Made by a program: the position numbers and the translations under genes
Assembly: GCA_030765065.1 (NCBI GenBank)
Contig: CM060986.1
Span: 79,601,573 to 79,665,572 of the forward strand
Source: Deroplatys truncata
Lineage: Eukaryota > Arthropoda > Insecta > Mantodea > Mantidae
Direction of reading: 5' to 3'
Length of the DNA stretch: 64,000 bases
Shown: positions 11,604-24,012 of the stretch, piece by piece
Position numbering within the stretch: position 1 is the stretch's first letter
How the letters are laid out: each line of letters opens with the position of its first letter
Notes under the pieces: generated by a model
What the model was told of the DNA's origin: nothing
Seen by the model: the letters and a program-made list of their open reading frames with translations, nothing else
The model's database searches: none

Positions 11604-12913
11604 TATATACTTCCTCTCAATCTTTCTTTTCTTTTTAAAAATACAACACAATTTAAAAATGTATTTCTATTTTTATTGTACATTTACACACAGTTACAGA
11701 GTTCTTACAATTCATCATACTGTCAACATAATCCTAAACTATTAATACTGGGACTTTTAACAGTATGCACACTAAACATGATACATATTTCATTGCAAGT
11801 ACTCACAGTAAAACAATTATGTCCTTAATAAATAATAATGTTACACAAATGTAGAACTTCCTGTTTAATGTAGTGATGAATAATGGGTTCACGTGGAGGA
11901 AACAGAACAGAACAAAACAAATAAATGATTCATCTATACCGTAGAAGATATACAAGTAGAGGGAACTGCACGAGTGTATAGTAAAACCGTATGAGGATTA
12001 GAATAAACACGGTTGCATAAAATACATACAGGATTTAGCTTACTCTTTTAATAACTGGTTAATATTTCGCATAAGTTAGTGCAACAATCTTCAGATTTGA
12101 TACATAGAATAAGTCACTATTGTTTGGAGTCAAGAAAAATATGCATATTCAGGGCGTCACTTTGCGTTTTGTTTTTTTACATTTTTTTTAATTTCTGAAA
12201 TTCCGGTCGTTCAGTACTTTCGTCCTATTACTAGCTGACCAAATTAGTCTGTCATAACAAAGTCAAAGGTGAACTTGAGTGCACGAGGCAATTGGTTCTA
12301 TTCCTGGTCACTAAAACCTTTTTATAGTATTTAATTATTAGTGGAGAGGTATAGGTGACTAATGATTTAATTTTCAGTACTTTTTGATAAAATACCTAAC
12401 TGATTTCCTGAATTTTCTATTATCCAATTAGTGCACCACAGAAGTAGCCAGTTTTAAACAACTGAAGTACTTTCTTTTCCAGTCTCCAGTACGTTTACCT
12501 CACTAGAAAATAAAATAAAAACAAACAAAAATACTCCCTTAGAATGGTTATTAAAATAATTATAGTTAACAGCAACAAGCTGTATACATACATCCTCTCA
12601 CTGACAGTCTTAATTGCACCCTTCAGTTTGGCATAAATAAAAAAAAACAAACGAAAGCTAAGTAAACCTCCCACACATAGATTTGTACACCATGGAATTT
12701 TTACAAGCCTACCATTTAATGTACGTTATATGGAGTCACTCACTATGTGTTTTCCTGAACTGCAATGCGACCTCATAAAATGCAGTGTTGGCAACATAGC
12801 AATTTTCAAAAGCAATTAACGATAGGAATACGACTAAACAAGTACTTCCTATAATTACAGGAAACATCTTACTCGTTTCTTAATCAATATGTTTATCAAA
12901 TCTTTCCCTACAG
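11604..12913. other. Gene-free stretch
   Basis: AT-rich DNA with no exon or repeat recognised. If the exon at 12914 is real, part of this is its 3' UTR and downstream flank. Confidence 0.35.
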
Positions 12914-13037
12914 TCACCATACTCTACCACCAAGACTCGCAGCATGATTAATAGCTGAACGTTGAGGATGCTGTTCTAAGACATGTCTCACTGCCTGGGC
13001 GCTTCCTGGTTCTGACGGTAAATAAGGTATAGGATAG
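12914..13037 (-). CDS. Possible 3'-terminal coding exon of an unidentified host gene
   Basis: Read on the minus strand this is open to a TGA at 12914-12916 and encodes SYPIPYLPSEPGSAQAV followed by RHVLEQHPQRSAINHAASLG and GRVW. The composition looks like real protein, with third positions richer in G/C than the AT-rich surroundings. A candidate splice acceptor, TTGTTTAAG, ends at 13038; I chose it because an in-frame stop lies further upstream at about 13075. I do not recognise the protein. It could instead be a remnant of a retrocopy. The sequence shows only an open frame and a plausible acceptor, so function is unknown. Confidence 0.35.
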
Positions 13038-13324
13038 CTTAAACAACGGCATATCCTTAAAGATTTTTTTGCGTGTTAAGAACTACACGATTATGGAAAT
13101 GTTGGGAAAATGGCGAAATATTGCAGATTACTAATGGAATCAGCATTAAAAAAATACAACATGTACCTACCGCAAAATTACGTTGTTAAGTCGTCCATAT
13201 CTGTTGTTGCTCAAATGAGATACTTTAAAGGAACATTTGACGAGTGCACTCCAAACTATTAGGTATCGAATTAAAAAACCACCTGGTTCGCATAGTCCAA
13301 TCTGTATTTTTTGATTTGTTTTTT

Positions 13325-13570
13325 TTCTTTCTTTGTTTTTAGTTTAACGTCCTTAACTTAGAAAGTCATATCGGACGATGGATAAAATAGGTAAAATGAT
13401 GCTCAAATGAGCTCGGTGTCTATAGAGCCTAAAGTTACACTACATTCGACGTAGGATAAGGAAAAACTCCGGAAAAACCCTTATCCAGATAACTAATCCT
13501 AACCGAGTTTCGAACTCGGTACCTCTTGAATGTGGCTACCCCCGACACCACAGAGGCGGACATTATCCTG
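13325..13570 (-). mobile_element. tRNA-derived SINE, unassigned family
   Basis: On the minus strand the head reads GGTGTCGGGGGTAGCCACAT with a B-box-like GAGTTCGAAACTCGG, then TTATCCAGATAAGGG-type body text. Proline-rich open frames are absent. No convincing target duplication found. Confidence 0.6.
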
Positions 13571-13815
13571 CATTTCTAAACAAGTAATGCTTCATCTGTA
13601 ATAAAGAAAAAGACTAATCTGCAACGGCTGAAACAGAGAGAGATTGCGTGAGAGATATAGTGCTTCTCTTATGAAACTTTTTGAAATAAATAATCCGAAA
13701 GAGATGAAAGTATTGGATTGAATGGTTAACATTAAGAGTCTTAACATTACTTTTTTAACTTGAAGAGGATATAAGCAACCATTACGTATGTAGCCACAGA
13801 AAGAATGTAGTAACT

Positions 13816-13926
13816 TCATTTTTCAGCAGGATGAGGTTCAGCCTTAGAGGCCATTTGAAGAGCCTCAGCACTTGCACGAGGAACTTTGCAGCGATGAAAA
13901 TGACTTTCCGAGTTTCCGCAGACGTC
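13816..13926 (-). pseudogene. Coding-like remnant, unidentified
   Basis: On the minus strand one frame reads DVCGNSESHFHRCKVPRASA then EALQMASKAEPHPAEK to a TGA at 13816-13818. A neighbouring frame upstream carries LQRTLREGIANGNIW. The text looks protein-like, but an in-frame stop precedes it without a clear splice acceptor. I think it is more likely a broken gene copy than an active exon. Family not recognised. Confidence 0.22.
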
Positions 13927-14298
13927 CAGATATTACCGTTTGCAATTCCTTCCCTTAGGGTACGTTGAAGATATTGTTTACCTATGACCATTGCAGTAAG
14001 AGCAAATTAACTTCGTGTTTGCAGTAAAATTGGCCCGATAAGCATTAAACACTACAGGTCCTTTGGGCCAAATTAGACAATATGTCTGGTATGAAGCGCA
14101 TGCTGAACAAAAACTAACCTAAATGAACAATGAGGGCCATAATTTACTGCAGGTATTTGTGAAGAAAAAAACAAATACAGGGTGGTAAAATGTTTGTACG
14201 TGGGTTTCAGAATTGTACAAGCGTAATAGCCTTATAGGATTTTCTATAAGCCATTGTAAATATGTTTTGGGGAGAATTAACTTTACGTATTGCATATA

Positions 14299-14301
<3 letters not shown>

Positions 14302-14332
<31 letters not shown>
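14302..14332. repeat. (ATT)n microsatellite
   Basis: About ten ATT units. Confidence 0.95.
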
Positions 14333-14431
14333 TCGGTTTAACAGGTGTTGTAATATCAAGGTGTTAACGAATCCATTCAAGTCAAGTTCGTGTTTAAGCT
14401 TCTTGTAAATACTTTATAAAATAGTTTACAC

Positions 14432-15235
14432 TAAGGTTACCAGATTTTTTTACTGAAATCCGGTAATATCTCATCTCTAGTCTCAGGTCATTAGACGCTC
14501 GGCTCGACATACCAGGGGAAAATACACGTATACGATGTTAGTCACACTTTTAAAAAGTTTCAAGTCACAATTGCATCATTATTACATAATATCAAGCCAC
14601 ATGGTGTCAACAATTGCTATTATTACTGTCAGTGTTATAATAAAGTCATGAAACTAAAACATTTAATTAACTTTAATTAAAGGCGAACAAAGTATCTTAA
14701 TTATTCAGACACAAAATCACAAAATGGCGACACAAAGTCACAATATTGAAACACAAAATCATACTTATTTTTCTGACGATGTTTTTAGCATATCTTTTCT
14801 GTAAGCCAGTTTTGTGCCGAATTCCTGACGTCATGGGGAAGTTTGAGATGACAGTCAGTCATCTTGGATTGAACGGTTTTAACACACAGCCTTCAATGAT
14901 GGGACGTCCACATTATGTTCAAGGCTGAAAAAAAACTTTCCACAGACGCATTACTTCCTGGCAGACTGGGCGCAGTGATAATTAAATACGTAGAAATACT
15001 ACGCGCTCGATTATCACGCCAGATAGTGAAGAAACATGTCACTCGAGTCTGCTGGCACCGATGTCTTTATCGATATACACGATTTTCGATTTAACATATT
15101 TTATCTTTACGATTTATAAAAAATGAAATCGCGTTTGAAAACTGGGGCATTTTTGGAAGTTTATTACAAATTGGGTACATTCCGGGGGCAAAAGGTATTT
15201 AATACAGGGACTGTACCCGAAAACTGGGGACCTTA
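14432..15235. mobile_element. Non-autonomous hAT-like element (804 bp)
   Basis: Both sides carry an identical 8-bp direct repeat GTTTACAC (14424-14431 and 15236-15243). The ends are inverted: TAAGGTTACCAG at the left and TAAGGTCCCCAG read inward at the right, 10 of 12 matching. An 8-bp target duplication with short TIRs is the signature of the hAT superfamily. The interior has no transposase that I can see. A CACAAAATCACAAAATGGCG-type imperfect repeat lies at about 14709-14762. A 60-codon frame at 14746-14928 is probably chance. Confidence 0.85.
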
Positions 15236-15243
15236 GTTTACAC

Positions 15244-16636
15244 AACATAAAAAATACTCCAGTATTTCAACCTGCCCAGTAGATAACCCAGAAAAACAAT
15301 CATTTGCCCTAACTTGAATTCCAATTGCATAACTCGTGAATGTTGCATAAAGACCTTATCATGTTCTTGTCCTTTAAGTGCAGATTTCCGTTCAAAGTAC
15401 TAATGCCAATAAAGATAAAATTTGAAACAACCCGTTTCATGAAAACCGGTTAAGCTGCTATTGGGGTAAAACATTAAATGGAATTTTATGCTCCATTAAC
15501 ACTTATCCCACGTACGTATCTAATACGTGAACTTCTCTAGTAGAGTATAAGGAAGCGAAATTTGGATTTTTTCCAGATGGGTGTTTCGATAACATTAACA
15601 TCCTAGTTTTCGTTACATTCTCTATGAGTAATAACCAGTCGTTCAACTGAGCTAATGGAAAAAAATTACCTATATATCCATGTCATGTAAGATTGATTAT
15701 ATGCTAAGTTTTCCAAGGAAAATGTTTTAAAAATGATGTCGATCCGGAAAATAGTTTTCGTTAATACAGTCCAACGGCATGAGTAAAAGAGAATGTGTCA
15801 TTTTTATGAATTTGACATCCGAATAATTATCATTATGAGCGTCAAGTTGCATGTTTAGTGGTTATTTATATAACTGGTTATAAATATAAAGTGATATTAT
15901 TCGATCTGTGTAAATGAAGAGCGTGAATCGATTTACCACAGACTTTATCTGGAATACGTTTAATCATCGTAATTTATAACAGCTGTAATTATTTATAATT
16001 AAATACGTATCAAGCGCTTAATGAAAACGTTTATACCGATTGCGTTTGTATTAAGTTTCAAACTAACTAAATATTTACTTTTTCTGTCAATTTTTTTGTA
16101 AAATTGGATCAGTCGAATACACAAAAATAATTTGCATCTGTTCTGTTACCGCGGGTAATTCCTTTACGCCCTCAGGAACGTAAGAAATCGTAAAAGTCCG
16201 GGAGGATATTCGTAATTATGTAACTTATCTAGTACATAGACAATAAGTATCAAATAACAAATTAGTGTATCTAAATATATTTGGAATAAGTTATAGTTCA
16301 TTTAACTCATATAAAACCTTCTGGTCGAGAACTGATTTCCAAGAAGCAATTACATTATGAGCTTTTACGTTTTAAAAAAGTTGTATTTAAACTGTTGTTC
16401 ATCCAGTGGTACATTTCCACATCCGCTGTAACTAACAAAGTTAGTTATTATGCAATTCCGATGATCATAGTAGGCATAGGCCCATTTATATTTTACCTAT
16501 TCTGCGTAAAGCGTAAGAAAAGCTTATAAAAATAAACTACATACACATCTAGCAACACACAACATTATATAATTGGTAGTCTGGTTTTAGATATGGTTAC
16601 AGCATTATACTTATGAATACGATTTAGTAAGTTATA
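15244..16636. other. Gene-free AT-rich stretch
   Basis: Nothing recognisable. No open frame of note on either strand. Confidence 0.45.
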
Positions 16637-16912
16637 TTGTCATTGAATTTGAAAACGCTCTATTATTATGTCTCCATATTTAATCTCTCTAAGGCTATTG
16701 ATCGTGTCGAACACAGTAATTTATTTAGAAATGTTCACCTTCACAGAATTCAAAATGGTGAATTCACTCTTGAATCGTGTTTAAGCATGAGAGAAACACG
16801 TGCTGCGAATGGTGATAAATATATTTAAGAACGGCTGGATGTGGAATACCTTAGGGTTCAATCCTTGGCCCTGTTTTAGTTTTAATCGTGATCAATGAAC
16901 TTATACGTCTTG
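16637..16912 (+). pseudogene. LINE reverse transcriptase fragment
   Basis: Two pieces of a non-LTR retrotransposon reverse transcriptase are readable. FNLSKAIDRVEHSNLF (about 16680-16730) corresponds to the DLSKAFDRVDH block of Jockey/CR1-type RTs. Just downstream, in another frame, GSILGPVLVLIVINEL (about 16857-16912) corresponds to GS(V/I)LGPLLFLIYINDL. The YADD block and everything beyond are missing, and the segment between the two blocks is shortened. This is a dead scrap, not an active LINE. Confidence 0.75.
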
Positions 16913-19900
16913 TATTCCTTGGGATTTAATTATTAATGAGGCAAATAGATTATTTTTAGTTTTTATTAATCGTAATGCAGGAAACCATGCAACCATGTAA
17001 ATCAGTATGGTAGTGCTTTAAGTAGACTTTCTTGCATAATTTTAGACTGTGTCTATTATATCAGAGTAATGAACCTTTAACGAAACTTGTATGGATAGTT
17101 GCTCATACTTTATTTTGCAAAAGAAGGCAATTAAAAGTTTATTGGTGTTAACATATATATTATTTTAAACTCGAATTCTTTAAAGAAGATATAACTGTTG
17201 TAACCAACCTACAGATTTTACAGCCATTAATTTATATCAAATGACATATGAATTTAATGCAACTTTCAAAGGTCTTTCACGATGATGCTAAATACAATTA
17301 AGTTACTAAACCCAAATATAGATTCATATAACAGCCAACAATTACAATAACTTGAAATTCATGTAACTGGATTAGATCTTAATAGAAAATATCCTCAGGT
17401 GGCTTGTCAGTCAGTATTTCCTGAGCCGGTGGCCAGGGAAATCTGATGACCTTTTATGCCGTAAGTTCACAATACGTGCAATCAAGACGATAGTACATTT
17501 GTTAACTGTTTGTTTAAAGTATGTGATTTTATCAACTATGGAGCAACGTCCTACTGAAGATTTGGCTCTCGTGGTGGAAAACCTTTTTCAAAATGACTAT
17601 GTTGTTAGTATGAACCAGGTCTACAGAGAAAGCAATTTCGTTCATATCAACATTTTGTATCACACTATGATTATTACTAGAAGAATGATAACGTTGTGGA
17701 AATGTAATTTTTGAGGCAACTACTAACTCTGATATTTACCACCAAGACACAATAATACTCGACACACGTATTGCGAGAGAGAAAGAGAGAGGGGCAAAGC
17801 CATTAATGGTCAATTAGAAAACATGCTGTCTGGATGGTAAATTAAAATATATATTTATATAAATGAGTAGGATGTAGTGATATATTGAAATTGCATGCTA
17901 TAATCTAAGTTTAATTACGAGAAGTAATCGCCAATTTGTATTTCAGGTCGTTAATTTAGTTTTTAAAATCGTCGGCTCCTGTGCCTATGTTGAGAAGCAT
18001 TTTAATACACCATATATTTATTACAATTTTATATTAGTTTTAACAACATGTCTATTATATGTTACACTAAATGAAAATGAATATAAATGCAGAAATGTAT
18101 AATGTTGTTTCACCTTCTCATAGTATATAAGAACGATTTTGTATCGGAGCAAAAAGCGAAAAGCAAAAACATTTGAATGAAAATATTTTTTATAATTATT
18201 TGTATGAAAACTAATGGATCATAGCGGAACGTTACTATTTGGATAGGCTTTCATTTGAATTAATATTCCCAAGTCTTATGTCAGTTCTAGCTGTTTACTA
18301 TCAAGTGCTACAGGGGTGCAATATGTTATTTCTTTTTTCTTTTCTATTTCTTTTTAAGCTACTTACCAAATTTGTATATTGGGGTATATTTAATATTATG
18401 CTCAACAACTACAAGAATTCACCAATCTTTTAAGACTATCAAGCATGACAATTTGTATCATACGTAGCCACAAACAAGTTTTTAAACTTCACTGAATTGT
18501 GATGTTCTATTTTGTCCTGAAAGTACCAAACAAAAATAAAAAAAAAGAAAATAAAAAAGAACGTAAAGTATTTCTAATTCTGTATTTTTTTAGGAATGCT
18601 CTTTGCGTTTTGTACGATATTAAATTCATGTGTCATCCATTACATGACTTTCATTTTTAAATTTTAATGTGTACTGGATAATTTAGTAATGATATAGGAC
18701 TTATTCACATAAAATGTGTGTATTATTTAAATTAAAAGTTTTGATATAGGTATAAATTATTTCATAAGCAAAGCAAAGGAAATATTTCCGAATTATCCCA
18801 CTCGTCACTCTTGAAATTCCAAGTAGTTGAACTAATCTATTTCCAAATCCTGTCTTTAGGGAAATTACCTTTGATACTGCATTAGAAAGCATAGAAACGC
18901 CGATCTTAAATTACAAATATATTTATTTCAGCTAATTATTTTCAAAATGGAATTTTCAAATAATTAGAATTCAATAACAGAAGATACACGTAGGTCCTAT
19001 TAGATTAAGCATTAGAATGCATTGCTTTTAACTTTATATTATTGTAATTAGATCGTAAATGTTTTCAAGTTATTATCATTAGCGTTCAGTACCCTTTAGC
19101 AAACTAACTCAATTCACCTATGCAATCCTTCCTCCCATAAAAATTCACTCCGGAGCGTCGTGCGTTTTATACGACTTTCCCCACATTCAAATCTGCTAAC
19201 TTTACTTATCCAACTATTTTTACGGCAAAGTGCACTACTAAAATCACGTCCTTGATTATTTAATGTTATTTGTTTGTTTTTATTGTTGAATGTATTGTAT
19301 AAAATCCTATTTGGTGGCTAAATTTCACCATTGTGTTTTCTCTTCTATCTTATATTTTTATTTATTAATATTGTCTGTCATAATTCGGCAATCAGTTTAT
19401 ATTATGCAAATAAATCCTATCATTCAGCTTTGAAACTTAGAAGGATCTGTCAAATTCTTCACAGTGTAATACCTTTAATTAAAACAGACATTTAAATAGA
19501 ACATTTTAGAGAAACTATGAAACAGAGGTATAAGTAAAGCTTAGACGTTAAAGTAATTGATGTTTATAATTATTCTCGATCGTACAAAAACTATACAGTA
19601 ATAGGTTTACTCTAATCAGTTTATTGCTACTGAGCAAATAAATATTAAGTGCATCCTCCCTGATAAACTCTCTAATAACACATCTTGCAAAACGTTTGTA
19701 GAAATTAATTAAAATAGATTAGAAAATATCAAAACGTACAAAGTACCTTAACAGACATTCGTACTATTGATATATTTCTTCTTTGGAAACGTTATGTTGT
19801 TTATGAATTTCTTCTATATTCAGTTTACCTAACTGTTGCTCTTTTAAGTCCACAAGTGTAAAAAAAGTTTGTATTGCCCCAATATTGAAGAAAGTTATTC

Positions 19901-20225
19901 TGTTTACTTTGCATGTATGTGATCTAGAATTCAAAACAGCTGATAACTCATTAAAATCTATATTTAGTAAAGAAAAGAATAATAGATGTTATAAAAATCA
20001 TCTTTCAGAAAAATTTAAATAAGCATTTCAATATCCTATACTGACGTGTAAAGCTTTATGGGGGAAAATGGAATGTACTATTGCACTCGAGCATTCGTTA
20101 AGTTGTAAATTAGTAGTAAATAGTAAACGTTGTATCTTCTCATTTACCGCTGTAGAATACAGAGTAACATCTGAAAATGGTAATACATAGGATGCACTTT
20201 GGTTATTAAAAAGCGTAGTAAAGTA
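16913..20225. other. Gene-free AT-rich stretch
   Basis: No host exon seen. At 17535-17640 a frame reads MEQRPTEDLALVVENLFQND, which faintly resembles the N-terminus of mariner-type transposases; I give this low weight. Confidence 0.35.
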
Positions 20226-21230
20226 CGAGGGGCTTCCAATAAGCAAGTTTCCCTATTTTATAAAAAAAGCATTACAAAACAATTAATTTTATTTATATTG
20301 TACAATGCAACAACCCCGCTGTTACTTTTGTACATGGTCAACAGGTTTTTTCAATCATTTTTGGGACGTGACACAAGTTTTTCTAAGCCAGTGTTGTAGC
20401 AGATCGGTCCTGTGCTCCCAACAGCTGTTCACTGATTTAACTTCATCATCGGTGTTAAAAGTGCTTAGCTATGAATTGGAGGAACATATGAAAATCAGTT
20501 GGGGCAAGCTCCGGTGAATACGGCGGATACGAGAAAACTTCCAAGTTGAATCTTGACAGGCGGAGCTCAGAAGATTCAACTGGGAAGTTTTCTCGCATCC
20601 TCCATATTCACCAGATCTTTTCCCAAGTGATTTTCACATGTTCCCCTGACTCAAAGGTCATCATGGAGGTAAGCACTTTAACACCGTGATGGAGGTTAAT
20701 CAGAAGTGAACCAGAAGTTTGGTCTTGTGCTCGTAACCAGTTGGTCACTTCTGATTGATCTTCGTCACGGTGTTAAAGTGCTTACCTCCAAGATGACGTT
20801 TGAGTCAGGGGAACATGTGAAAATCACTTGGGAAAAGATCTGGTGAATACGGAGGATGCGAGAAAACTTCCCAGTTGAATCTTCTGAGCTCCGTCTGGGT
20901 CAAGATTCAACTTGGAAGTTTTCTCATATCCTCCGTATTCACTTGCCCAAGCGATTTTCACATGCTTCTCCAACTCAAAGATAAGCACTTTTAACACCGA
21001 TGATGAAGTCAAATCAGTAAACAGCTGGTTGCAAGCACAGGACCCGACCTGGTACAACACTGGCTTGGAAAAACTTGTCTCACGTCCCCAAAAATGCTTG
21101 GAAAAACATGTGGACTATGTAGAGAAGTAACAGAAGGATTGTAGAATATAAATAAAATTAATTCAACATGATAAATTTTGTGTAATATTTTTTTATAAAA
21201 TAAGGAGATTTACTTATTGGACGACCCTAG
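20226..21230. mobile_element. Palindromic (fold-back) mariner-derived element
   Basis: Flanked by TA (20224-20225, 21231-21232). The TIRs begin CGAGGGGCTTCCAATAAGCA at the left and, inward, CTAGGGTCGTCCAATAAGTA at the right, and both run into CC(C/T)TATTTTATAAAA. The left half (to about 20730) is the reverse complement of the right half. Each half also contains its own inverted pair, so mariner 3'-end sequence occurs four times in alternating orientation. On the plus strand the right end reads WLQAQDPTWYNTGLEKLVSR and ends KHVDYVEK, a mariner C-terminus. PYSPDLFPSDFHMF near 20610-20650 is the third catalytic block. The regions for the first two catalytic Asp are absent, so it cannot move itself. 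Confidence 0.88.
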
Positions 21231-21232
21231 TA

Positions 21233-21638
21233 TTTAAATTTAGTTTACATACCTAATTAGATGAAACCACTAAATAAATTAACAACGCAGTGATGTTTTA
21301 ATTTACCTACTCTTAATTATTTCTGTATTTCATCTGTAGCTGCTTTAAAAGTTTAGGTAACTACGGTATAGATGTAAAATAACTAAACTTTACGCATGGG
21401 GGTAAAAATATAACAGAAACGAAGCGTAAAAACATTCCTCTTTTAACGAGAGGCTTTGAACAGCTGCTGGGTTTCGCACCATTGAATGCTATACGTATTC
21501 CAAAAGGTACTTATTTGCTTTGTGGTTCACTGGATGTTGTAGTCAGTGGGGGCAAAGCGTCGAATAAACGCAAAAAACAAATATGCCGTGCGAGGGCAGC
21601 TTTCTAAACACAGTTCAGAGATAAAACACGGGGTTTTG
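21233..21638. other. 3' flank of the GMC oxidoreductase exon
   Basis: Lies downstream of the stop on the minus strand and should hold the 3' UTR and polyadenylation site. I could not pick out a confident AATAAA on that strand. Confidence 0.4.
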
Positions 21639-23084
21639 TTACTTCTGGTACCAAGCATTGCGATTTCGTCTGCCGAACCACGTGCTCTTAATCATATCAG
21701 CACCCTTTTCGCCGATCATGATAGCCGGTGCATTGGTGTTGCCTGAAGTAACGCTCGGCATGATAGAGGCGTCGATAACCCGGAGTCTTTCTACGCCGTA
21801 GACTCTTAGCTCAGGATCGACGACCGCACCAGGGTCTCCAGGTGGTCCCATACGACAACTACCAGCTTGGTGATTCTCCGGTCCCGTCTGACGTCTCACA
21901 GCACATTCCCAGTAAGCATCGCAACCGAAAGGCAGGTTTTCACAACCCGGTACTGGCGTTTCATCTAATTGGAAACCATACCGTTTTAAACTCGGGGTGC
22001 GCGTGAGGGCAATGCAGAATTTAATGCCATCAATAAGAGTGGCGACATCATCGGGATGGGTGAGGTACCTAGGCACGATAGCCGGGTGCTCTAGTGGGTC
22101 TGTATTACGCAGCTTGATGTAACCTCTGCTCTTTGGATGCAACACTGCGGGAATTAGGTTGATGGTTCTTTTGGCTTGAGTGTTGTTAGCATCAACGTGC
22201 TCGCCTACTTGGCCCGTCTTGGCGCAGTTGGCAAGATACCCACCAAAGAATAACTGTAGATCAGGATAATCTTCATTAGGATTCGAATAACGTGAGTGTA
22301 CGAAAGCTGTAACTTCTGATATACCAGTACCAGACATCAGACCGTCACGGAAGAGCAGGTACTCCATTGCAGTGGCCCAGTTCAAAGCCTGCGTGTTAGA
22401 ATCATTTATGAAGAAGTTAACAAAAAATGCTACGTGGTTATGAAGGTTTTTCCCCACACCGGGTAGGTCCTGAACAACGGGAACACCCATGGCCTTGAGG
22501 TCTTCTCTGGGCCCAATTCCTGAGAGTAGTAGTATCTGAGGAGAGTTTACAGCACCACCAGAGATGACAATCTCATTTCTTGCTAGAATGACTTCCTTTG
22601 TACCACTGTCTCCTCTTAAAATAACGACACCATACGCTTCCTTTGTAGTGTCGTTTACAAGAACCTTCGCCACTGTGGTGTTGAGCAGGATATGAAGGTT
22701 AGGGCGATTTTTAACGGGACGAAGGAAAGCCTTGGCCGTGCTGAGACGGGATCCGTTGCGAGTTGTTGTCTGGGCGATGGTAAAACCCGTGTGCAAGGCG
22801 CCATTGACATCTCTCACAGGATAACCCATCTCACGTCCTGCCTGCAAGATGGCGTGTGAGAGCGGTGGATGGTAAGGAAATTGCGTGACTGTGAGGTAAC
22901 CTCCCACGCTGTGGTATCCTTGATCCACCAGTTGCGGCTGGAGATTGTCCTCGGACTTGAGGAAGTAGGGCAGGACATCCTGGTAGCCCCAGCCGGTGTT
23001 CCCCATAGCAGCCCAGTCATTGTAATCGCGTTGAGCCCCTCGCATATACATCATGCCATTCAGCACGCTTGTACCGCCAAGCAC
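21639..23084 (-). CDS. Glucose dehydrogenase-like GMC oxidoreductase, 3'-terminal exon
   Basis: An FAD enzyme of the glucose-methanol-choline family that oxidises an alcohol or sugar and passes electrons to a quinone or oxygen. Insect members are often secreted and act in cuticle, immunity or reproduction. The exon gives 481 residues, about three quarters of the usual 600-630. Visible are [10 protein letters not shown] at residues 1-10, the GMC signature [16 protein letters not shown] at 176-191, [13 protein letters not shown] with probable catalytic His405, and [17 protein letters not shown] with Asn449 in the second active-site position. The frame is uninterrupted to TAA at 21639-21641. The first codon is GTG right after a splice acceptor (TTTTCCAG ending at 23085), matching the family order RGK-VLGG, so this is an internal exon start, not a translation start. 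The N-terminal GxGxxG FAD-binding exon is not visible in the window, so it probably lies beyond a long intron. The exact substrate is not deducible. Confidence 0.95.
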   Translation of the reverse strand: MLGGTSVLNGMMYMRGAQRDYNDWAAMGNTGWGYQDVLPYFLKSEDNLQPQLVDQGYHSVGGYLTVTQFPYHPPLSHAILQAGREMGYPVRDVNGALHTGFTIAQTTTRNGSRLSTAKAFLRPVKNRPNLHILLNTTVAKVLVNDTTKEAYGVVILRGDSGTKEVILARNEIVISGGAVNSPQILLLSGIGPREDLKAMGVPVVQDLPGVGKNLHNHVAFFVNFFINDSNTQALNWATAMEYLLFRDGLMSGTGISEVTAFVHSRYSNPNEDYPDLQLFFGGYLANCAKTGQVGEHVDANNTQAKRTINLIPAVLHPKSRGYIKLRNTDPLEHPAIVPRYLTHPDDVATLIDGIKFCIALTRTPSLKRYGFQLDETPVPGCENLPFGCDAYWECAVRRQTGPENHQAGSCRMGPPGDPGAVVDPELRVYGVERLRVIDASIMPSVTSGNTNAPAIMIGEKGADMIKSTWFGRRNRNAWYQK

Positions 23085-23094
23085 CTGGAAAAGA
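23085..23094 (-). promoter_or_regulatory. 3' splice site of the GMC terminal exon
   Basis: On the minus strand a pyrimidine-rich stretch ends in TTTTCCAG immediately before GTGCTTGGCGG. Use of this AG keeps the known GMC reading in phase 0. Confidence 0.85.
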
Positions 23095-23162
23095 CAATTA
23101 ATTTGTTATAGTAAAGCATGATCATCTCTGGTTAGTTTAGCATTTTAGAATTTCAAATAAAA

Positions 23163-24012
23163 TCTGATGCGTTACATTCACATGACATTCTCTACCCTCT
23201 ATCGCTTATTGGTGGGTATTCAAATTATACGAAAGCTTATTTTCTTGTCCCTTCATTTTAATCAAGATAAATCTTTCCGAAAATAGCTGCATTAAAACAT
23301 TCGTTATGGATACAACGCAATAGCGATAGTCAAATGTTTTAGAATTGGACGCTATATGGCGAGTTTAAAATTCCATACTCGTTCCATGACATCGCAAGAC
23401 ACAGCTGAAAATGGATAGGACTTTAAAAGGATGGCTAAGTATAGAACAATTCGAACCGTTAATAACGGATAGCTCGGAAATGGCTCATGTCACAAAAAGG
23501 GTTATTTGAAATAAACTGTGTTTCAAAGGTTGCTACATTCTTTTCTGTAGTACATTTTCGTCTGTCACTTAATGTTTACCAATTATACATGATTATACAA
23601 AATCCTTCCGAATGAAGAGGACTTCACAGGCTATTCCCAGAAAATTCAGGATATACATTTTATTTTTCATGTAAATGTGTTTAATACATGGCATTTTAAT
23701 AAAGATCTTTAGAGCATTTTATTAGAAAGTCAAAGTTTCGAAAAATGTTTCATGTAAAGCGACGTTTGGTGTTGGGGGATTTTCTTTAAAATTTTCGTAT
23801 CGCACATTTGGAAGGTACTGTATCTAAATAACAAGTTATCCCACCTTTCGTTATGCTGTTCACAGGCACACATACACACAGACTTTTTTTAAAGATGCTT
23901 TTTTGGTATCAGAGGCCTCAAAGCATGTATTTTTGTGAAATTTCGGTATCGAATTTTTGGATTGAATACAATACCTTCTCTACCTACTATGTGTGTCAGA
24001 GAAAGTAATAAA
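23163..24012 (+). repeat. Repeat A, copy 5 (full length, intronic)
   Basis: Starts TCTGATGCGTTACATTCACA and ends in a hairpin-like CTTCTCTACC..GAGAAAGTA (about 23975-24008). The internal simple stretch is ACACATACACACAG near 23866. It lies in what must be the intron upstream of the GMC terminal exon. Confidence 0.8.

Noticed and set aside
16637-16828. A standalone 63-residue protein
   Set aside because: Its core is a reverse-transcriptase block whose next block follows in another frame; it is a LINE scrap.
20824-21130. Two opposing small proteins
   Set aside because: Both are parts of the palindromic mariner, so similar text on both strands is expected.
22814-23111. Other open frames over the GMC exon on both strands
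   Set aside because: Shadows of the strongly supported oxidoreductase frame.
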